From: Vitellaria paradoxa
Taxonomy: Eukaryota > Streptophyta > Magnoliopsida > Ericales > Sapotaceae
Assembly (NCBI GenBank): GCA_019916065.1
Contig: CM034243.1
Location: 806,001-870,000, forward strand
Direction: 5' to 3'
DNA: 64,000 nucleotides
The translations under genes and the position numbers were made by a program. Within the stretch, counting starts at the first letter, position 1. Every line of letters starts with the position of its first letter. Of the stretch, positions 58,325-64,000 are shown in pieces. The notes beneath the pieces are model-generated. The model did not search any database, was not told the origin of the DNA, and saw only the letters and a program-made list of their open reading frames with translations.

Positions 58325-60262
58325 TAAATTTTGTTTTAAGAAGACTAAATGGTATTGGCTGTCCTCGCGACCTTGATGTCTAGGGGCGAATTGGCATTCG
58401 TGGAGAATTTCTCGTTTGTCAATCCCCTTGAATTCAAAGGAATATTCACCTGGCCTCTTGAATGACAGAAATATGTAGAAATTGCATGGATGGATAATGT
58501 TTTAGTTTGCTTTGGGAGTTAAATACCTAGAGTATCAAGAGTTTCCTGTAAAATTATGAGACTATATATGAAGTTCTTTTAGTGCACGGGTGCTACACCA
58601 ACTCTGACCGACTTTTCATCTTTGACATTGCGCCCAAGTAGTTATTATTGGTAGCAATAATAGTATATTATTGTTATTATTACGTACTATTGCTTCTAAT
58701 CTTTGCACTCTTCACTTAGTGATTTTTTGAGGGAACACATTAACAAGATAGAAGAAGAAAGAAAAGGTATGGGAAAAAGGGAAGTAAATTCAATTAATTT
58801 TTTATTTTTTTTTTGGGGGGGGGGGGAGGGCAGGGTTGTTAGATACTGTAGCTCCCAGCCTCCCATAACGACCTCTATTTACGATAAAAGGTGGGCAGTA
58901 GATTGCTTGGCAAGTGACATTAAAAGTTTTGGATTGATATTTTCATTCAATCATAGTTAGTAAAGATAAAAACAATAAAGCACGACTCTTATTGAATAAA
59001 GAACAATATCTATATAGTCATGAAAATTTCTTCCTACTAAGTTATAGAAAAATCTAGTTTCAAACCATAAAAACTAGGGTTTAGATAGGAGGAGGAGAAG
59101 AAGGTATGAAAGAATAGGCTAGGGATCCCCAAAAATCATTTGAGAAGTACCTATTTATAATAATATTACAATCCCATGTGGTTTAGTACTCAAATACAAC
59201 CCAAGAACAACAATAAAAGATCTGGAATATTTCCTGCTACGTGGCACCGTTCAAACGGACCGACTTCCATTCAAATGGAAGACACAATCTCTATTTTTTT
59301 TTTTTCCCTGTAAAGATATATGGAAATGTGTCTCTCACAGCTGTTTGAACGGCTTTGCTAACAACGTGATTTTTTTCTTCAAATCCATCCTGGATCATCC
59401 CAGATGCTCCACTTTTCATCTTTTAGCAACTCATTACCCTCCTAGCAATGTCTCATCATTCAGTTTGGCTTTCAATGGCATCTTTAATCTTGTTTTAACT
59501 TGAAATTAACATCAAAACAAGAAGACAATATCAAATGCAAATGTCCAGTTTAAAACAAAGTAATTGTCTCTGAAGTCTCACAAATATGAATAAATTGTCA
59601 TCAAGTAACCACAGTTTTAGAGAGTAATCACTACTCTCGACAACAGTGTTCTTCTTTTGGTGTTTTTGATTTTGTTTCCTTAACCAGTGGTTTTGGAGGT
59701 TTGGGTGGTTGCTACAACTTCTTTTATTGTGTTCCCAAGTGTAGGATTGTGGTTACAAGTAAATAAATATCCGTTTAGTCAGGAGTCCACAAGAAAAAGG
59801 TAAGGCTTTTGGTAACAAAAGAGATAGTTAATTTAAGATTTGTTTTGGTTGAAACTTGTTCGTAGACTCCCCCCCCCCCCCCAAAAAAAAAAAAAAAAAC
59901 CTTAGGGTTTAATTCAACAGAAAGAAGCACTTAGGCATCGGATTTCCACCTCGTTGTCACCATATAATTCCAATTTATTAATGTATCTATTTAACTTAAT
60001 TGAATCACAACTACCATGTGATTTAATTGGAATATTTTTCAATTAAAACTCATGTTTTGGTGTTACGAATAAAGAATATAAAGTTCTAGGATTTTAAAAC
60101 ATAGGGAATCTAAGCATTCACCAAGTCAAGTTTTAGTTTTTGCCTACAGCAAATCAAATAGAAAACCCTAAGCATTTGTTCGACCAAAATACTACACTTG
60201 ACTACCAAAAAAATGAAAGATCTCATAAAAAGAAAACCCTTTACAGGAAGATTTGTTATTTT

Positions 60263-60478
60263 AACCCGTTAGGGTAGCCAAGCGGTTCTTGGGACCAACT
60301 GTAAATCCGGAAGTCTTGACTTCGAATCTCGCTGGCTATTGCCCTGTCTTGTTCGATGCTTGGGTCTTGCGGGTAGGTTCAAGAACTCCCGGTTTACTCA
60401 TCGGTTATGCGGTTCGTTGAGAGCTGCAATAAACTAGTGCAGGTTCCAGTTACCCCAAAAAAAAAAAAAAAAAAAAAA
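60263..60478 (+). mobile_element. tRNA-derived SINE with poly-A tail
   Basis: The element begins with a tRNA-like head: A-box-like TAGCCAAGCGG (about 60276), an anticodon-loop-like AACTGTAAATCC, and B-box-like GACTTCGAATC (about 60319). About 130 bp follow, then a poly-A tail (about 60457-60478). Direct repeats AGATTTGTTATTTT (60249-60262) and AGATTTGTTGTTTT (60479-60492) form a 14-bp target duplication with one mismatch. The head resembles tRNA-Tyr in the anticodon region. Confidence 0.85.
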
Positions 60479-60593
60479 GATTTGTTGTTTTCATTCCTTC
60501 TCCACTTCAACCCTTTCAAGTAAGATGGTGGAGCTTGCTCCTCCCAAGACATTATAGGTAAGGGGCACTATAGGTAAGGCCTCCTATTTAGAT

Positions 60594-60640
60594 TAAGGCT
60601 CTGTTTGTTTCAATGTAAAAATTCAGCTTTGATGTCTATG
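60594..60640. mobile_element. Partial MITE, one end only
   Basis: GGCTCTGTTTGTTTCAATGT followed by AAAA matches the right end of the element at 57898-58025 when that is read inverted. No second end is seen nearby. Confidence 0.4.
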
Positions 60641-61227
60641 TACCGTGACAACCAAACTATTATCTTCATTGCTAATAATTTAGTTTTTCATAAACGTACT
60701 GAGAATATTGAAGTTGATTGTCATTTTATCTGGGATTTCCTCCTAGGTACCATATCATTATAGTGGATAAACGAAATGAACTACACAAGAAGAATATTAC
60801 CCAGAAATAACTGAAAATTATTATTAATGAATGAATCCCACGAAGGAGTACATGGCTATGAAAAAGCTTTAAGAAGTCTAACCACCACACTGAATATTAG
60901 TGGAAATAGGATACTACCTTTACTTACAAGTAATAATAAATTTGAGTTAAAAGTTTCTGGAAACCAAATAAAAATATATTATATCCTAAATTTTCAACTA
61001 ATTTTTTAAAACATGTGTGGATGCAATGGCAAAATCTTCAAGCTAGGCACATGAAATATTGAAGAGGCGACTCTGTGTATACTGATGGATTATAGATTCT
61101 CTGTTGCTTTCTAACTAATTCCTGTTGTACTCGATATTCTTCAAGGTCCTTCCTTCCCAAATATAAATAAATAAAACATAAAGAAAATAAAAGTAAAGAG
61201 GGAAAACCATTTTTGCTGTATGTAAAC

Positions 61228-61462
61228 TGTTAAGGAAGTGACTCCTTTGGTAATTATTAGAAGATATTAATATTATTAGTATTATAATTAGTATTATTGA
61301 GTTTTCCTTTCTTAGGTTGACAGCCTTAATTAGCTGTCCTTCCATTTCCTATTCTGAGTTGTATTGTTTCCTATTTTAATTGTAACCTTCGATTATAAAT
61401 AAGAGTGCTTGGAGAGGGGAATTAATGATTCACTCTTCAATTCTTTATTCTGGTTTTCTAAC
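61228..61462 (+). repeat. 5' LTR of the copia element
   Basis: It starts with TGTTAAGGAAGTGACTCC and ends at ...TTTTCTAAC just before the primer site, 235 bp. TATAAAT at 61394-61400 is the likely promoter. The exact 3' boundary is uncertain by a base or two; the other LTR is outside. Confidence 0.8.
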
Positions 61463-61463
61463 T

Positions 61464-61476
61464 TGGTATCAGAGCC
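61464..61476 (+). other. Primer-binding site, initiator tRNA-Met type
   Basis: TGGTATCAGAGCC is the standard copia primer site, complementary to the 3' end of plant initiator tRNA-Met. Confidence 0.93.
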
Positions 61477-62076
61477 AAAATAATCAAAGAGAGAAAGATA
61501 TACAGAGAAAGAGAGAGGCGTACTACTGTTTCTCACCGGCGACTTCTCCGGCGACCGGAGCAACCGGCCGACGGTTCCCAGAGGCTCGCCCTCCACCGGC
61601 GATCAAAACCCTAGAAGGGTGTTGCCAGACGCCGCCGCCGTGGCGGCCTGACTGCTCGCGTCAGCCCCCCACGCGCCAAGACATCTCCGGCGCGTGTAGG
61701 CGCGTGACCCACCGGCCGACCACCGGCTTCTTCGACGGCGGTCGCATGGCCTGAGCGGACGTCCGCCGGTGGTTGCCCTTGTCATCGGATGATCGTATGT
61801 GTTCAGATGTACCTGTTCCAGTTTTGTCTGTGCTAGTTTTGTCTGTGCTACTGTTTGTTGCTGCTGCTGTTCGATCTGATGCTGCTTCTGTGTTGTTCGT
61901 TCTGCTAATGCTGTGCTGCTGAGTTCGTTTGATTTGGATTGTTGTCTTGCTGGTTTCGTCTAATTAATCTCGTCTGTTACCGTGCCTTTACCAGTTCCGC
62001 TGCCATTGGTGGTTGTTGTTGCTGTTCCATCCAATTGGTATTTTTTTTGTTTGTTTGTTAAGGCCTTTGTCCTGTT
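61477..62076 (+). other. Leader of the copia element
   Basis: About 600 bp with a GC-rich core (about 61530-61770, many CCGGCG repeats) and a T/G-rich second half (CTGTGCTAGTTTTGTCTGTG duplication near 61820-61850). No coding sequence is recognised; it probably holds the packaging signal. Confidence 0.5.
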
Positions 62077-64000
62077 ATGGCGAAATCAGAAGATCAACCC
62101 TTCAATCCAACTGTCTTTCTCAAAGCTGATGATGTTCCTCGCTCTATTACACCCAAGAAATTGAATGGGGACAATTACTTGGGTTGGGCACATGCAGTTA
62201 AAACTTTTCTCCGGGGCAAGAACAAACTCAAATATATTACCGATGAAGCACCTCCTTCAACGGATCCTACGTATTCTGTATGGATGAGTGAAGATGCAAT
62301 TGTTATGGGCCTTCTCTGGCATAGTTTAGAGGACTCTGTTGCCACCACCGTTGAATTTTGTGATTCTTCTAAACGGATATGGGAGTGTCTCGCTGAGTCC
62401 TATTCTCAGAAAAGCAATGTTTCTAGAGTGTATGAGTTATACGAGCAGATGTTTTCATCCAAACAAGGTGACAAATCTCTTTCTGAATATTATAGTCACT
62501 TAAAAAGTTTGTGGGAACAATTGTTGCAATATCGTCCCTTTAGTACAGACTTGATACAGCAGAAGAAATATTGGGAAGAATTTATGATAGCCAACTTTCT
62601 ATCTGGCTTAAATCCTTCCCTCCGAGGATTCAATGATCAAATTTTAGCAAGCGAGACATTGCCCACTGCAGCTAGTGCTTACTCCCGAATCCAGCGCTCT
62701 TCCTTGGGTAATCGATCCTCCACCCCTGATGATACAACCTTACCTGCAGATTCTTCTGCTCTAGTTAGCCAGCATAATCGTGGGGGGCCGTCTCGTGGTT
62801 CCCGTGGTGGACGAAACACTCGTGGTGGTTCTAGAGGTGGAGGACGATCTTCTGGAAACAAGGGAGACCGCAAGTGTGATCATTGTGGTGGAACAAATCA
62901 CACCGAACCCTATTGTTGGAAGAAGTATGGTAAACCAGAACAGGCACATCATGTCAAAGATAATGGTCCTACACAGTCTTCAGCGACTCCAATCAGTACT
63001 CCCACATCTGATTCTCAGGAGACATACACTCTGAGTTCATCTCTGCTCCAAGAGCTCATTCAGTCGCTACGGGTTTCTACTCCTTCTACCTCTACTGCTA
63101 CTTTGGCAAACTCAGGTAACCCTGCTCTTGTGGCTTCTAGCTCTCCCTCCTGGATCATTGATTCAGGAGCCAGTTCACATATGTTTGGTAATTCTTCCTT
63201 ATTCTCTAATCTTCGTTCTCTTAATCATAATATAGTGTTAGCCGATGGGTCATCTCGTCCTGTGTTTGGTAGAGGGACTCTTCGTCCTTCTTCTTCTCTT
63301 CATTTAGACTCTAGTCTTTATGTTCCTCAGTTTCCTTTTAATTTACTCTCTGTCAGTCAATTAACTCGATTGTTAAATTGTTCAATAACTTTTTTTGCAA
63401 ATTCTTGTGTCTTTCAGGATCTCAAGACGAAGAAGACGATTGGTTCGGGGCATGAGAAGGATGGTCTTTACTATCTCGATTGTCCTTCCCTTCCAGCACA
63501 TTCGCCTTCTATTGCTCTCCGCACTTCTCTCTCTCCTCTTCAGTGGCATCGACGTCTCGGTCACCCGTCCTTGGCAAGATTGAAACTTATTGTGCCAAAT
63601 TTGAGTCATGTGTCTAGTCTAGATTGTGAGGCTTGTCAGTTTGGCAAGCATCACCGTAGTACCTTTTCTAGTCGTAGTAATAGTCGTGAGTCAGAGCCTT
63701 TTCGTGTCATTCATACTGATGTTTGGGGACCTTCCCGCGTTAAAAGTATCAATGGATTCCTTTATTTTGTTCTATTTATTGATGATTCTTCTCGTATGAC
63801 TTGGATTTTTTTAATGAAACAAAGAACTGATTTACCCTCTATCATTTCTCGTTTTTACAATGAAATTTTCACCCAGTTTGATAAGAGAATCAAAATACTT
63901 CGATCTGATAATGCATTAGAATATGTTCAATCTGCTGTTGATCAATTTTGTCTTGAAAAGGGCATTATCCATCAAACAACCTGTCCTCGTACTTCTCAGC
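62077..64000 (+). CDS. Copia Gag-Pol polyprotein, N-terminal 641 codons
   Basis: The frame is open without a stop from the ATG at 62077 to the window edge. Gag comes first (LNGDNYLGWAHAVKTFLRGK, then LSEYYSHLKSLWEQL), followed by a Gly/Arg-rich stretch and a CCHC knuckle (C267, C270, H275, C280). The aspartic protease has D362 in IDSGASSHM. The pre-integrase region WHRRLGHPS and the HHCC zinc follow, then the integrase core with D548 (HTDVWGP) and D611 (RSDNALE). The catalytic Glu, RT and RNase H would lie beyond the window. The product is a retroelement polyprotein processed in cytoplasmic virus-like particles. No frameshift or stop is present, so this copy may be recent. Confidence 0.93.
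   Translation, partial: MAKSEDQPFNPTVFLKADDVPRSITPKKLNGDNYLGWAHAVKTFLRGKNKLKYITDEAPPSTDPTYSVWMSEDAIVMGLLWHSLEDSVATTVEFCDSSKRIWECLAESYSQKSNVSRVYELYEQMFSSKQGDKSLSEYYSHLKSLWEQLLQYRPFSTDLIQQKKYWEEFMIANFLSGLNPSLRGFNDQILASETLPTAASAYSRIQRSSLGNRSSTPDDTTLPADSSALVSQHNRGGPSRGSRGGRNTRGGSRGGGRSSGNKGDRKCDHCGGTNHTEPYCWKKYGKPEQAHHVKDNGPTQSSATPISTPTSDSQETYTLSSSLLQELIQSLRVSTPSTSTATLANSGNPALVASSSPSWIIDSGASSHMFGNSSLFSNLRSLNHNIVLADGSSRPVFGRGTLRPSSSLHLDSSLYVPQFPFNLLSVSQLTRLLNCSITFFANSCVFQDLKTKKTIGSGHEKDGLYYLDCPSLPAHSPSIALRTSLSPLQWHRRLGHPSLARLKLIVPNLSHVSSLDCEACQFGKHHRSTFSSRSNSRESEPFRVIHTDVWGPSRVKSINGFLYFVLFIDDSSRMTWIFLMKQRTDLPSIISRFYNEIFTQFDKRIKILRSDNALEYVQSAVDQFCLEKGIIHQTTCPRTSQ

Larger units (their letters stand above)
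57551..61227. other. Presumed first intron of the cytochrome b5 gene, filled with insertions
   Basis: No further cytochrome b5 coding sequence is seen. The stretch holds two full MITEs, one partial MITE, one SINE, a G-run near 58815 and a C15A18-type run at about 59870-59899. The part from about 58970 to 59660 has the look of old transposon sequence without recognisable ends. Confidence 0.55.
61228..64000 (+). mobile_element. Ty1-copia retrotransposon, 5' part
   Basis: A 5' LTR, a tRNA-Met primer-binding site, a GC-rich leader and an open gag-pol frame are in order; the element runs off the right edge. Its pol order (protease, integrase, then presumably RT) is that of copia. Autonomy cannot be judged from half an element, but no damage is visible so far. 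Confidence 0.93.

Noticed and set aside
60276..60340. Functional tRNA-Tyr gene
   Set aside because: The stems do not close as a tRNA, and it continues into a SINE body with poly-A and a target duplication.
1..64000. CRISPR array, bacterial operon or prophage
   Set aside because: Tandem arrays have no unique spacers of constant size, and all genes are plant nuclear genes with introns or plant transposons.

Overview
The window is nuclear DNA of a flowering plant, most likely a eudicot and possibly woody. The protein-coding genes are plant-specific families with GT-AG introns, the space between them is AT-rich, and most of the sequence is transposon-derived. The species cannot be named from the sequence.

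Layout. (1) 1-7320: a decayed Mutator-like element (MULE). It carries the C-terminal half of a transposase on + (one in-frame stop) and, converging on it, a broken multi-exon Ulp1-type cysteine protease gene on -. All its non-coding parts are filled with about 50 copies of the 8-mer ACAGTACC/GGTACTGT, partly arranged in 55-bp and ~145-bp tandem arrays. (2) 7.3-14.9 kb: AT-rich DNA with MITE-like elements, including a hAT-type element nested in another repeat. (3) 14928-16388 (-): intact single-exon AAA-ATPase of the BCS1-like/At2g46620 group. (4) 16.4-22.1 kb: AT-rich, gene-free. (5) 22141-32303: complete, very young Ty3-gypsy (Tat-type) retrotransposon with two 902-bp LTRs, 5-bp target duplication, one uninterrupted gag-pol frame, dual RNase H domains, 113-bp tandem repeats and a frameshifted antisense ORF. 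(6) 32.3-40.7 kb: gene-free, with a SINE, an LTR remnant and hAT-like repeats. (7) 40777-43130 (+): DUF4079 plastid membrane protein gene with a GC-AG first intron. (8) 46891-48201 (+): proline-rich protein. (9) 51171-54743 (+): TAC1 (IGT/LAZY family, shoot branch angle), five coding exons. (10) 57470-57550 (+): first coding exon of a cytochrome b5 gene; the rest is not found in the window. (11) 61228-64000: 5' part of a Ty1-copia element whose gag-pol frame is open to the window edge and which probably sits in the first intron of the cytochrome b5 gene.

The host genes form a recognisable ancestral block. The AAA-ATPase, TAC1 and cytochrome b5 correspond to Arabidopsis At2g46620, At2g46640 and At2g46650, and the DUF4079 gene to At3g61870 on the homeologous segment (locus assignments from memory). 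They are not a pathway; their adjacency is conserved synteny. Their spacing has been stretched by retrotransposons, MITEs and SINEs. The least ordinary content is the MULE with its motif-saturated non-coding DNA and captured protease.
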